In this document: positions 37,130 to 46,633 of the stretch, piece after piece
Layout: each line of letters opens with the position of its first letter
Position numbering within the stretch: position 1 is the first letter of the stretch
The notes under the pieces: generated by a model
Told to the model about the DNA's origin: nothing
Databases searched by the model: none
What the model saw: only the letters and a program-made list of their open reading frames with translations
Program-made: the position numbers and the translations under genes
From: Dictyobacter kobayashii
GTDB lineage: Bacteria; Chloroflexota; Ktedonobacteria; Ktedonobacterales; Ktedonobacteraceae
Direction of reading: 5' to 3'
NCBI RefSeq assembly: GCF_003967555.1
Contig: NZ_BIFS01000001.1
Location: forward strand, 4,340,001-4,404,000
Length of the DNA: 64,000 nt

Positions 37130-37268
37130 ACGTGCGGGGCTTGCCCCCGCTTCATACGTTTATGCCCGAAAACAAAAAATAACTCTATAATATAAAAATA
37201 GCTGTAAAATTAAATTATTGTTGCTTTTTCGATTTTGAAGATTAAAAGCGGGGACAAGCCCCGCACGT
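37130..37268. repeat. MITE-like inverted-repeat element
   Basis: Two 23-base arms (37130-37152 and 37246-37268) are inverted copies with one mismatch and each contains its own GC hairpin (GCGGGGCTTGCCCCCGC in the left arm). They enclose 93 bases of very AT-rich DNA. The contrast between GC-rich ends and AT-rich core, and the 139-base size, fit a small non-autonomous palindromic element. Confidence 0.55.
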
Positions 37269-37339
37269 ACAATTCGTGTTTCTTGTTGCGCTCAATTGAT
37301 TATCTGGTTGCTAAGTGGGGTGTATTGGGCACAAGGCAC

Positions 37340-37385
37340 GGATTGCGGCTTCTCGTGCGAGAAGCGTGTCGAGAAGCCGCAATCC
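37340..37385. repeat. 16-bp perfect inverted repeat
   Basis: Arms GGATTGCGGCTTCTCG (37340-37355) and 37370-37385 pair perfectly around a 14-base loop. The left arm end and loop contain a second palindrome, TCTCG tg CGAGA. It lies 82 bases past the ybjQ-like stop, so could end that transcript, or form part of the same repeat family as the element at 37130. Confidence 0.6.
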
Positions 37386-37466
37386 TATGCCGCCTAGGGG
37401 TTCCGTTTCGTGTTTAAGAGACGTTCACGTAAAGGCCACACCCATAATGTTCGGTGTTGGGAGAAT

Positions 37467-37904
37467 TTAATTGGTTGGGATGACGACGCGGCCCTGGTTG
37501 GTGGGAGGAAGGTTAGGCCCGGCGCCTACATAGCGTACGGCGGTCCCGATAGCTGTAACTTCCATCCATTCGTTATTGTGCATGAACTCAACTTTGATAT
37601 CGACGCCGATCACACCATCGGCCCCTAACTGGTCGGCCTCAAATTGCATGCGACTGATGGCCAGCTCACGTGCCTGGTACATCAATTCAGAATATTCTTT
37701 TAGCTCGCCCTGGAAGTTGCTTTTAATGCCTACTAACCAGTTGCGAACCGCGCCCATGGAATAGATACAGTTGCCGACCACTAATCCCACAGGTTGAAAG
37801 CCCTTGTCTACGACCAGCCAGAACTCCTGGCCGCTTAAGTCAGAAGTAAATGCGCGTCCCCGATAGCCTGGTTTAACATCCATTACGTGACGAGGCCCAT
37901 TCAT
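37467..37904 (-). CDS. YbjQ/UPF0145 family protein
   Basis: 145 residues. The YbjQ domain occupies about 35-130: VGLVVGNCIYSMGAVRNW, ELMYQARELAISRMQFEADQLGADGVIGVDIKVE. The family forms pentameric small proteins of unknown function, once annotated as heavy-metal binding. An extra N-terminal 30 residues precede the domain. Divergent from the homoserine dehydrogenase gene across 149 bases. Confidence 0.88.
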   Translation of the reverse strand: MNGPRHVMDVKPGYRGRAFTSDLSGQEFWLVVDKGFQPVGLVVGNCIYSMGAVRNWLVGIKSNFQGELKEYSELMYQARELAISRMQFEADQLGADGVIGVDIKVEFMHNNEWMEVTAIGTAVRYVGAGPNLPPTNQGRVVIPTN

Positions 37905-38053
37905 GCTCTTTATACTCGCTTTCTCTGCTGCAAAAACACCCTTATTGTTTGAAAAGTTGTCGCTGTGTATTTTTGGTGCTTATAACGCATCATGGTTTGA
38001 TTGCTATGTTAGAATAAACGCAATCATTATCGATACTTCCAATGGGGGCTTGT

Positions 38054-39091
38054 ATGAAGACTTATAATCTCTGCTTGTTAGGCTTTGGCAATGTGGGGCG
38101 CGCGTTACTGCTGCTATTACAGGAGAAGACGGTTGAGCTACGAGAGCGCTATAGTATAGAATGGTGCCTTACCGGGGTGGCCACACGGCGCCTGGGCTGG
38201 CTGGCTAATCCTGATGGGCTGGATGTTTCAGCGTTGCTGGCCGGGCAGTTTGAACAGATACAGAGCGTTGAGACCTGCCACAATGTTCGAGATTGGCTCG
38301 TTGTTGGTAAGGCAGATGTGTTATTTGAGTTGACCTCGTTGAATGTTACTAGCGGGCAACCGGCTATCGAGCATATTCGAGCTGCCCATGAACATGGCGC
38401 CCATGCGATTACCGCCAATAAAGGGACGGTGGTGCATGGCTACCACGAGTTGCAGGCTCTGGCCCAGCAGCAGCAACGACGTTTCCTGTTTGAGGCTACC
38501 GTCATTGGAGGCGCCCCGGTATTTTCTCTCTTCAATAGCGCGTTGCCTGCCGCCAATATATTGCGCTTTCGTGGCTTGCTGAATGCTACCAGCAACGTGA
38601 TTATCGAAGAGATGGAGCAGGGTAAGAGCTTTGAGCAGGCCGTACAGACCGCTCAGTCCCTGGGGATCGCTGAGACCGATCCATCTGCAGATGTGGATGG
38701 CTGGGATGCGGCCGTTAAGGTGAGCGCTATCGCGACGGTATTGATGCATACGCCAACCTCATTGGAGCAGATCGAGGTTGAAGGGATTCGGGACCTGGAT
38801 GTGGCTCAGGTGCAGGCGGCGCGGGCCGCGGGAACGCCCTATAAACTGGTGGCTGAGATAGAAAAGACCACGGATGGCGTGAAAGCTTTTGTAAAACCGC
38901 TTGCGCTGGCCGCTGATGATCCACTGGTCGCCGTGAAAGGTGGTTCTTTGCTGGCTCATTTTGCGCTCGATGTCATTCCTGGTTTGACCGTCACCCTGGA
39001 TGTGCCCGATAACGGACCTACCGGACCCGTAGGCCCGGCGGTTACCGCGTATGATGTACTGGCTGACTTTATTCGAGCGGTCCAGCCCTGA
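38054..39091 (+). CDS. hom: Homoserine dehydrogenase, short form
   Basis: Reduces aspartate semialdehyde to homoserine, a precursor of Met and Thr. 345 residues from the ATG at 38054 (MKTYNLCLLGFGNVG); an ATG at 38042 is possible, but GGGGG best spaces to the second. The nucleotide-binding motif GFGNVGRALL, HAITANKG, EATVIGGAPVFSLF and GLLNATSNVI match the catalytic core, with Asp/Lys in DGWDAAVKVS. No C-terminal ACT domain is present, so feedback control by threonine through that domain is missing. It may supply homoserine for the methionine route that ends at metH. Confidence 0.93.
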   Translation: MKTYNLCLLGFGNVGRALLLLLQEKTVELRERYSIEWCLTGVATRRLGWLANPDGLDVSALLAGQFEQIQSVETCHNVRDWLVVGKADVLFELTSLNVTSGQPAIEHIRAAHEHGAHAITANKGTVVHGYHELQALAQQQQRRFLFEATVIGGAPVFSLFNSALPAANILRFRGLLNATSNVIIEEMEQGKSFEQAVQTAQSLGIAETDPSADVDGWDAAVKVSAIATVLMHTPTSLEQIEVEGIRDLDVAQVQAARAAGTPYKLVAEIEKTTDGVKAFVKPLALAADDPLVAVKGGSLLAHFALDVIPGLTVTLDVPDNGPTGPVGPAVTAYDVLADFIRAVQP

Positions 39092-39125
39092 CGGTTTTCA
39101 AACGGTTTTCAAATTGAGTAGCGCT

Positions 39126-40775
39126 CTATGGTAGGCCGATGACGCGCAGCGTCTGGGGATGCTCGATGATAAAGCGATATTCAATGACATATTCCCCATT
39201 AGCTGGCAGGATCTGCTCCCAGGTGAGCAATTCCAACTTGGTGCGCTCAACAGGCGCGGGGGTGATGTTTTGTATCTTCACCTTAATGCGTTCATGTTGC
39301 GCCACCGGTATATGATCTTTAATCACCACTTTGCGAGGCGTGGTCGCATAGTTATGGACGGTGATGCGATAAGCATAGGTGCTACGCCTGATATCGCCTT
39401 GTAGCAGGTTCCCTTTATCCACTGCGCGCTCGATAGGCTCGCGTTTGATCTTCAGGTTATCATCGATGCCCAGGAAGATTTTGAACTCTTCGCGCGCGGC
39501 AGTGAAGTCCAGTTTAGTGGTGCCGACATATTCAGCATCCAGAAAAATGCTGGCCTGACCATCTAAAAGGATGCGCTCAGTGGTGTTGATCACAGTGGCA
39601 CGCATATGGGCATTGGTTTCCAGGGCAGGCGCACTGACATAATCAAAATCGCAGGGTAGATCGTCGCGCGCAATAGTGGTTTTGTGGGGTGAATTATCAG
39701 AAGGAATATCCACCGAGCGGCCAACGCGGAAGATCAGTGCCGTTCCGCTGCGCTCAACCGTGGCAGTAGCGATCTCTGCCTCGACAGGCGGGGGGGCCAT
39801 CGCTCCCAATAGAACCTCCTCTTCATCCTCCATCGCAATGCCACCAGTGGGGACCGCCATACTACGTTGCATCATGGCTTTCCTGCTCGGACCGCTGTAC
39901 ATAGGAGCTGCCGCCGCGACGGCCATTGGACGTGGAGGAGGTGGATTGTATTCTTTGAGATACCAGGGTTGTAATTCTGGTAAGATGGCTGCCTGGCTGG
40001 GACGCGCGGTTGACAGTGCCAACTCCACCTGGTCCCAGTTTTCACCTGTTGACTGCTGTACCATACCAATATAGGTCAGTTCTACCTTGCCCCTGGTTTG
40101 TTGCTCATCGAGATGAACCCGGATATCGTATTGGGGATACCAGGAGGCGTTACGCACCAGATAGGAGATCTCAACCTCTAATTCGCCCGCATTTGCCAGT
40201 TCGACTATGACCACGGCCGCCTGGCGATCGGTGGTGCCCTGATTGCCCTGGCGTTGATAATATTCGCGTTGCTTGGCATCGATCTGGGATTGGACCTGCT
40301 GAATCTGTGTTTCCAGTTGCAAGGCGGCCTCGGCATCCTGGGTAGCCTGGGTAGACATAAAGCCAAAGAAATCAGAGCAGTCCTGGGGCTTCATCTGACC
40401 CTGGGCCAGGCCACGCGCAAAATCTTTGGACTGCTCACCGAGCGCGCGCAGCCACTGGCGCCGATCTTTCAAGGCATCCTGCCTGGCCTGCAATAGCCTC
40501 TGCTGATGTTGCAGCTCTTCAAGTTCCGTCTGGATACGGTCTAGATCCTCTTCGGGTGACCGAGGGTAAAAGGCGGTGGTAATATCAACATTAAGAATAC
40601 GTGTACCCTGAGGTCCATGACCAGAGGCACGCAGCGAGTCCCGTAAAAACTGTGGCAAATTATTGACTCGAATCTCATGCTCACCAGCTTCCAGCGTGAT
40701 CTTGCCTTTACGCGTCACCAATGCGCGGTCCGCATAGACTGTGACGGCAGTGATAGGGGCAGTAATATCTGTCAT
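39126..40775 (-). CDS. DUF4139 domain protein (mucoidy inhibitor A-like)
   Basis: 549 residues from the ATG at 40775 (MTDITAPITAVTVYADRALVTRKG); GAAGGGAT precedes it by nine bases. The DUF4140 N-terminal region (about 10-110) is followed by a coiled coil (EDLDRIQTELEELQHQQRLLQARQ) and the DUF4139 region (about 190-545, ISYLVRNASWYPQYDIRV, LTYIGMVQQSTGENWDQVELALSTA). The family is widespread, related to MuiA of Streptomyces, and of unknown biochemical function. No signal peptide. Divergent from mutS. Confidence 0.9.
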   Translation of the reverse strand: MTDITAPITAVTVYADRALVTRKGKITLEAGEHEIRVNNLPQFLRDSLRASGHGPQGTRILNVDITTAFYPRSPEEDLDRIQTELEELQHQQRLLQARQDALKDRRQWLRALGEQSKDFARGLAQGQMKPQDCSDFFGFMSTQATQDAEAALQLETQIQQVQSQIDAKQREYYQRQGNQGTTDRQAAVVIVELANAGELEVEISYLVRNASWYPQYDIRVHLDEQQTRGKVELTYIGMVQQSTGENWDQVELALSTARPSQAAILPELQPWYLKEYNPPPPRPMAVAAAAPMYSGPSRKAMMQRSMAVPTGGIAMEDEEEVLLGAMAPPPVEAEIATATVERSGTALIFRVGRSVDIPSDNSPHKTTIARDDLPCDFDYVSAPALETNAHMRATVINTTERILLDGQASIFLDAEYVGTTKLDFTAAREEFKIFLGIDDNLKIKREPIERAVDKGNLLQGDIRRSTYAYRITVHNYATTPRKVVIKDHIPVAQHERIKVKIQNITPAPVERTKLELLTWEQILPANGEYVIEYRFIIEHPQTLRVIGLP

Positions 40776-41024
40776 GTATATTATCCCTTCCTGCATATGA
40801 TGGAATCGAACCACATCGAAGGGTTCTTAATGTAGGCGAAGAAATAGTGAATAGGTCCGTCTTATGTGTTGATCGGTACACTATGAAGTACGCTAGATAC
40901 AGGAAAAAGTTTTGAAATAGGAGCCGTGGCTATGTATTTCACCCCTCCATGAAAGTAGAGCAAGGTCAGATGGGCTTCTTTGTATACGAGAAGTAATGTC
41001 AACAGAAGAAAGCGGATTGAACGT

Positions 41025-41032
41025 GTTATAAT
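41025..41032 (+). promoter_or_regulatory. Extended -10 promoter candidate for mutS
   Basis: TGTTATAAT (extended -10 form) lies about 140 bases before the mutS ATG; no good -35. A start here would leave a leader of about 135 bases. Confidence 0.35.
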
Positions 41033-41172
41033 GTGTTCCTAAAGGTGGTCTGGTCTCGTGTGTAAAGCTTCTGCCTCTTTTACCATAATTGGAAGTGCAA
41101 ATGAGAATAGAAGGTGTGAGGATGGTTTAATGTCCCGCCTGGACTATCTTTAAAATTAATAAAGAGGAACGT

Positions 41173-43896
41173 ATGGCGACTCTGAGTCCTGCCCGCAAAC
41201 AATATCTAGAATTCAAAAAACAATTTCCCGATGCTATCTTGATGTATCAGGTTGGAGATTTTTTTGAAACGTTTGATGAAGATGCTTATATTACTGCGCG
41301 TGAATTACAAATTGTGCGCACAACGCGTTCATATAGCAGGGGAAAAGAGCGGGTTCCGTTAGCTGGTATTCCTAAACACGCGCTGGAGAACTACGTTGGC
41401 AAACTGATCCAGCGCGGCTACAAAGTGGTTATCTGCGAGCAACTGGGAAGTGAAGTCCCCAAGGGGCGCGAGGTGGTCGATCGAGCTGTCACACGCATCC
41501 TGACAGCCGGAACGTTGTCTGAACCCAATTTGCTGCCGGCCCGCCAGAATAATTATCTGGTCGCGATCGCCAGCGGCAGAACCCAGACTGCTCTGGCCGC
41601 TGTGGATGTCAGCACCGGCGAATTTATGGTCACCTGGTTTGCTCCCGATGAGTTGCCAGTAGCTTTAGATGCAGAGCTACAGCGGCTGGCTCCGGTTGAG
41701 TGTTTGCTGGTCGAAGGTGCGCATAAAGAAGAATATCAATTTCCTGCCAATAATGTCACCATCACCCATTGCCCGCCTTATTTTTATCAATATGAAACTG
41801 CCTATCATCGTTTATGTCGACAATTTGGTGTGCAGTCACTGGAATCTTTTGGCTGTGAGAATGAGACACAGGCGGTGGCCGCGGCCGGTGCGATTGTGGC
41901 GTATCTGGAAAAGATGAATGGCTCACTGCTCTCTCTGTTGACGGCCTTGCATTCGTATAGTACAACGCAATTTATGGTGCTGGACGCCCATACCCAGCGT
42001 AATCTTGAGCTATTGCAGGGGACGCGCAGTGGAACCCTGCAAGGTAGCTTGCTGGCTGTGCTGGATCGCACTATCACGCCGATGGGAGCGCGCCTGCTAC
42101 GGCGAACAATTACGCAGCCATTGCTAGACCTGAGCGTCTTGAATGGCAGGCTGGCGAGTATTGAAGAGCTCTATGAGAGTCCCGCCATTCGCACACGCTT
42201 TACTATGTCTTTGCAAGAACTGGGAGACCTGGAGCGTGTCGCCGGCAGGATCAGGCAGGGGACCGCTGTACGCAACGAGGTACTTGGTCTACGCGATTAC
42301 CTGGCCGAACTGCCAACCCTGCGCGATCTTTTGCAGAGCTGTGAGGCAGAATTATTGCTGGAGATCGCGGATGAACTTGATCCATGTCCCCAGGTCAGTG
42401 AGCTGATCAACCGCGCCCTGGTACGTCCTGATGAAGAGGACGATGAAGGGGATGAGGGTCGCTTGATTCGCCCTGGCTATCATGCGGAATTAGATGAGCT
42501 TTTTAATTCGATTCGGGACTCGCGCCGCTGGATGATTTCTCTGGAGGCTCGTGAACGCCAGCGCACGGGGATCAAGGCCCTGAAAGTGGGTTTTAATAAG
42601 GTCTTTGGCTACTATATTGAGGTTAGTAATGCTAATCTTAAGCTGGTGCCGTCCGATTATATGCGCAAGCAGACGCTGGTCAATGCCGAACGCTTTATTA
42701 CGCCTGAATTGAAGGAGCATGAAGCCCTTATTCTCAGTGCTGTTGAGCGCATTGAAGAAATGGAGCGCAGTATCTATGCCGATGTTTTGCGCCAGATCGC
42801 GGTCTACTATCCTCAATTAATGACCAGCGCATCCTCAGTTGCTCGTATCGATGTGTTATTAAGTCTGGCTGAAGTGGCGCGCATCAAGGCTATGTGCGGC
42901 TGTATTGGAGCAGGTCATCGTCTGGAGATCGTGGTGGCAGACATCCAGTGGTCGAATATACCTGGATGGGATGTCTTTATCCCTAATGACACTCACCTTG
43001 AGGCTGCTAATGGTGAGCGCATCCTGTTGCTGACGGCCGAATATGGCCGGTAAATCTACTTATCTACGCCAGGTGCTTTGATTACTTGCTGGCAGATTGG
43101 TAGCTTTGTACCTGCGCGCAAGGCCCAGATTGCCTGGTGGATCGCATCTTTACCCGGTGCTGAAGATACGCCTGAGTACATCGTCTATGCTATGATGAAT
43201 CCGTGAACTGATGACGCAAGGTACCATCTTTGCTAGCATCCGATGCCACGAAGTAGAGCCCATGAGCTTACATCTATTGCTGAAGATTGCGCAGCATGTG
43301 GATACCGCGTTTAAGCACTTGATGATGGTCCAGCACTTATGATGGCCATTGCGCGCGCTGTGGTGGAGCATCTGCACAATGAGATTGAGGCGCGCACCCT
43401 GTTTGCTACCCATTACCATGAGCTAGCGGCCCTGGACCAGGAATTAGCGCACCTGCATGTCTATACTGTAGCCATCAGTGAAGATGATCCCAATGGTATT
43501 GTCTTTTTGCATCGCGTGATTGCTGGTTGTGCTGAACGCAGTTTTGGCGTGCATGTTGCTAAACTGGCAGGCATGCCACCCTCCATCGTACAGCGCGCCG
43601 AGAAGGTATTACAGCAACTCGAAACCAATCCATCAGTGCTGACGGCAGCCCATAATTTCACGCAGCGCACCTCGCGCGTGGCCGAGTCCAATGGCTTTTA
43701 TGCGTCCGGACACAGTCAATCGGGGCCGCTACTCGCTTTTCACTGGCAGACCCGGGCGGCCCAGAGTATCGCGGAGGCCGTTGAACGTGGCGAGCGCGCA
43801 CCGTCGCTGGACGATATCGATGTCCAGGCTATTACCCCCATGGATGCCTTGAATTTATTATTTTTATTACAAAAGAAGAAGAATGTGCTGCATTGA
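41173..43896 (+). pseudogene. mutS: DNA mismatch repair protein MutS, disrupted across the ATPase site
   Basis: Binds mismatches and starts repair with MutL. AGAGGA precedes the ATG. The first frame (to 43053) has domain I with the mismatch-contacting GDFFETF, the connector, the lever and the clamp, and ends at RILLLTAEYGR. The C-terminal frame (43339-43896) has IARAVVEHLHNE, LFATHYHELAAL, GVHVAKLAG and helices. Between them, at about 43036-43345, Walker A (PNMAGKSTYLRQV) can be read only by changing frames, with bases missing from short runs. Walker B cannot be read in any frame; only STYDG-like sequence remains just before the C-terminal part. An intact gene would give about 890-910 residues. 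mutL overlaps its end by four bases. Confidence 0.88.
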
Positions 43897-45674
43897 TGAG
43901 CCAGTTTTCTGATTTTCTGATTCAACGACCAGCGTTTGTGCGCGCTCCCCTGCATGAGTTGCCGCCCGCCGTTGCTGAACGCATCGCCGCTGGTGAGGTC
44001 ATCGAGCGCCCGGTATCGGTCGTCAAAGAACTGATCGAGAACGCATTGGACGCGGGTGCGCAGGATATCCGTATCGAGGTGCGCGGTGGTGGGTTACGCC
44101 TGATCAGGGTTAGCGATGATGGCTATGGGATTCCTGAAGCCGAGCTGGCGACGGTCTGTGAGCGCCATACTACCAGCAAGCTGACGACCTTTGAAGATCT
44201 GGAGCATTTACACACCCTCGGTTTTCGTGGGGAGGCTCTGGCCAGTATTGCTACCATTGCGGAAGTTACCATTCAAAGTCGGGCCTGGGAGACCGAGCAG
44301 CCTGGGGAAGAGCAGCCTGCTTATTGGGTTAGCTGGCGCGGTGGGCAATTGCAGGAACGTGGCCGGCGCGCCCGCCCACACGGCACAACCGTGACCGTCA
44401 CCGATCTCTTCTATAATGTACCAGCGCGCCTGAGCTATACCAGGGCGGCTCGTACCGAGAATGGTCATATCGTCCAACTGGTCCGGCGTTATGCGGTTGG
44501 CTATCCCTCCGTCCGCTTCTACCTGGCCCTGGATGAGCATACCGCTGTCCAGACCAGTGGTAGCGGCAATCTGGCTACTACCCTGACCGAGCTTTATCAT
44601 CTTTCCCTGGCTGAGATGTTGCAGGAGATTGATGTTAGCGATGGCAAGCACTACTGGTTACGGGGCTATATGGGCAATCGTGTGCTGGCACAGAGTAGCC
44701 GGCAATACATAACCTTATTTATCAATGGACGCTGGGTGCAGTCGCGCGCATTACAAGAGGCCCTGGAGCAGGGCTATCGCAGTTTATTGCCCAAAGGCAA
44801 ACATCCTTTGCTGGTACTGGCGGTAGAGGTGCCGCCCACTGAGGTAGATGTCAATGTTCATCCAGCCAAGACGGAAGTTCACCTGCTGCAAGAGGCGAAG
44901 ATCAAAGAGGCTCTCATCCAGGTCGTAAAAGGACAGTTGGAGCGTAGCCCGGTGATACCGGAGGCCGTGCAATTTCCTGGCCCCGTCCTGGCCACCCAAC
45001 GGCGTTTGCCGGGACCTCGACGCCGTGGACTGCATGTGGCTGAATCCGCTGAGGGCTATCGTGCTGAAGCTGCCGAACCAGGAACTGCGATCGCCATTGC
45101 CAGCCTGCATCCTCTGGCCCAGTTACAGCAGGCTGTGATTCTGGCCGAAGCCACCGATGGCAGCCTCTATCTCATTGATCAGCACCGGGCCCATGAGCGT
45201 ATCATCTATGAACACCTGCGTAGCACGTATAGTGGTGTAAAGGCAGAAGAAGAGGAGATCCATACCCATCTTTTATTGGAGCCAGTGATTATCGAGATGA
45301 AGCGCTACGAGGCAGAATTGCTTGAGCAGCGCCTCCCCATGTTACGTGGCCTGGGTATTGAAGTTGAGCGCTTTGGGGGGCGTAGCTTCCTGGTTCGTTC
45401 AGTTCCGGCCAGCGAAGGGAGTGAGCAATTAGCCGCCCATTTACAGGAACTGGCTGAGATTGCCGCTGAAGATAGTGTTGATTGGGAAGATCATCTTTTA
45501 ATAGGCCTGGCCTGCCGATCGGCACTCAAGCGTGGTCGTGAATTGGGTCCTGGCGAGCAGCGCACCCTACTCAAAAATCTCTCCAATGTAGCGGCGCCCG
45601 CCGTCTGTCCCCATGGCAGCCCCATTTTGTTGCACTACAGCCGCAGCTTCTTGATTAATAAATTCGATTGGTAG
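43893..45674 (+). CDS. mutL: DNA mismatch repair protein MutL
   Basis: 593 residues, overlapping the mutS end by ATGA. GHKL ATPase motifs: ELIENALDAGA, RVSDDGYGIPE, LGFRGEALASI and HGTTVTVTDLFYNVPAR. The C-terminal dimer domain contains DQHRAHERIIYE, the metal-binding endonuclease motif of MutL proteins that nick DNA without MutH, and CPHGSP near the end. No frame damage is seen, in contrast to mutS. Coupled translation with mutS fits its role as partner. Confidence 0.96.
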   Translation: MMSQFSDFLIQRPAFVRAPLHELPPAVAERIAAGEVIERPVSVVKELIENALDAGAQDIRIEVRGGGLRLIRVSDDGYGIPEAELATVCERHTTSKLTTFEDLEHLHTLGFRGEALASIATIAEVTIQSRAWETEQPGEEQPAYWVSWRGGQLQERGRRARPHGTTVTVTDLFYNVPARLSYTRAARTENGHIVQLVRRYAVGYPSVRFYLALDEHTAVQTSGSGNLATTLTELYHLSLAEMLQEIDVSDGKHYWLRGYMGNRVLAQSSRQYITLFINGRWVQSRALQEALEQGYRSLLPKGKHPLLVLAVEVPPTEVDVNVHPAKTEVHLLQEAKIKEALIQVVKGQLERSPVIPEAVQFPGPVLATQRRLPGPRRRGLHVAESAEGYRAEAAEPGTAIAIASLHPLAQLQQAVILAEATDGSLYLIDQHRAHERIIYEHLRSTYSGVKAEEEEIHTHLLLEPVIIEMKRYEAELLEQRLPMLRGLGIEVERFGGRSFLVRSVPASEGSEQLAAHLQELAEIAAEDSVDWEDHLLIGLACRSALKRGRELGPGEQRTLLKNLSNVAAPAVCPHGSPILLHYSRSFLINKFDW

Positions 45675-45682
45675 CAATGTTA

Positions 45683-45738
45683 TAAGCATACATCTACCGG
45701 GGCGCTTTTTGTTGCAGGCCCTGGTAGATGTATGCTTA
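45683..45738. terminator. Bidirectional terminator hairpin between mutL and the M50 peptidase gene
   Basis: Arms TAAGCATACATCTACC (45683-45698) and 45723-45738 are perfectly complementary, 16 bp, with a 24-base loop. It lies between two convergent genes, nine bases after the mutL stop. Confidence 0.75.
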
Positions 45739-45741
45739 GCA

Positions 45742-46569
45742 TCAATTACGTACCAGGCGCACCAGCCCTTCGGCCAGGACCAGGAAAGCGATGTCCAGGG
45801 CTAGCAGGACTGTGAGGGCGAAATCAATACGCGAGGATACAAATGTGGCTACAGCCAGCAGATCTTCGAGTCGCTGTGTATACCAGACGGCTGTGATGAA
45901 AAGGGCTGCCAGGACTGCCAGGCTGATCACAAACCAGCGCGCTCCATGCCAGTCCTGGTGGCTGGGCCATAGCTCGGAGGTCACAGACAGGATTAAATAA
46001 GGCGCAAAGATCAGTGTCCATAGTGGCCAACCTGGTCGAATGATCTGCCATTGTTGATGCGTGACATCGAATGGTATATCCCAGATTGTGTATCCAGTGG
46101 CTACCCAGTAGAGGAAAATAAAGGCTGCGATACCTCCAAAGAGGGGAGCCACCCCGCTAAAGCCGTCGCCGACATAGCTCATAAAACGGCCCTGCGGACG
46201 CACATATTGCACCTCGCCCAATTGCAGTGATTGCGGACCATTGCGCCGCACCACACGTCCTCCAGGCACGCGTTGTGCCATTGGCTTGATGCGGAAGAGC
46301 GTCACACTGGTAATGCGAAACCCAAATGGTGCGAAGAGCAGCACGACCAGAGCATGACTTAGCTCATGGACAATCACGCCCGGGGCATTCAGCCAGAACC
46401 AGATCAGCAGGCCTTTTTCGCGCAACGTCCGATAGCCAAATTCATCTATGCGGCGGCGCAATCCTTTACGTGTGATGCGTAGTAAGATAAAGAGAACAAA
46501 AACTCCTGCAATAATGAGCCAGGGTTGATATGGAGCAATCTGTTCCATAAGTTTAGTCTCTGGTGTCAT
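45742..46569 (-). CDS. M50-like membrane metalloprotease
   Basis: 275 residues with about six hydrophobic segments. The zinc motif HELSH lies in APGVIVHELSHALVVLLFAPFGF (about residue 68) inside the second helix, as in site-2 protease-like families. The second ligand motif (NxxPxxxLDG) is not evident, so activity is uncertain; some family members act as structural homologues. GGAGAG precedes the ATG. Substrate unknown. Probably transcribed with, or separately from, the MFS gene, which also lies on the minus strand. Confidence 0.82.
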   Translation of the reverse strand: MTPETKLMEQIAPYQPWLIIAGVFVLFILLRITRKGLRRRIDEFGYRTLREKGLLIWFWLNAPGVIVHELSHALVVLLFAPFGFRITSVTLFRIKPMAQRVPGGRVVRRNGPQSLQLGEVQYVRPQGRFMSYVGDGFSGVAPLFGGIAAFIFLYWVATGYTIWDIPFDVTHQQWQIIRPGWPLWTLIFAPYLILSVTSELWPSHQDWHGARWFVISLAVLAALFITAVWYTQRLEDLLAVATFVSSRIDFALTVLLALDIAFLVLAEGLVRLVRN

Positions 46570-46633
46570 TTCTCTCCAATCCTCACTTCTGTTCGCCTTA
46601 TCGCTTCTTGTATTGTACGCGCATGTCTATGCC

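Larger units (their letters stand above)
36955..37466. other. Intergenic region, about 510 bp, with palindromic elements
   Basis: Between ybjQ-like and aminotransferase genes, both minus. AT-rich sequence is broken by two compact inverted-repeat structures, listed separately. No reading frame here looks coding. Confidence 0.5.

Noticed and set aside
43150..43419. Minus-strand frame of 89 codons in the damaged part of mutS
   Set aside because: No family match, lies in unreliable sequence and overlaps the MutS C-terminal frame.
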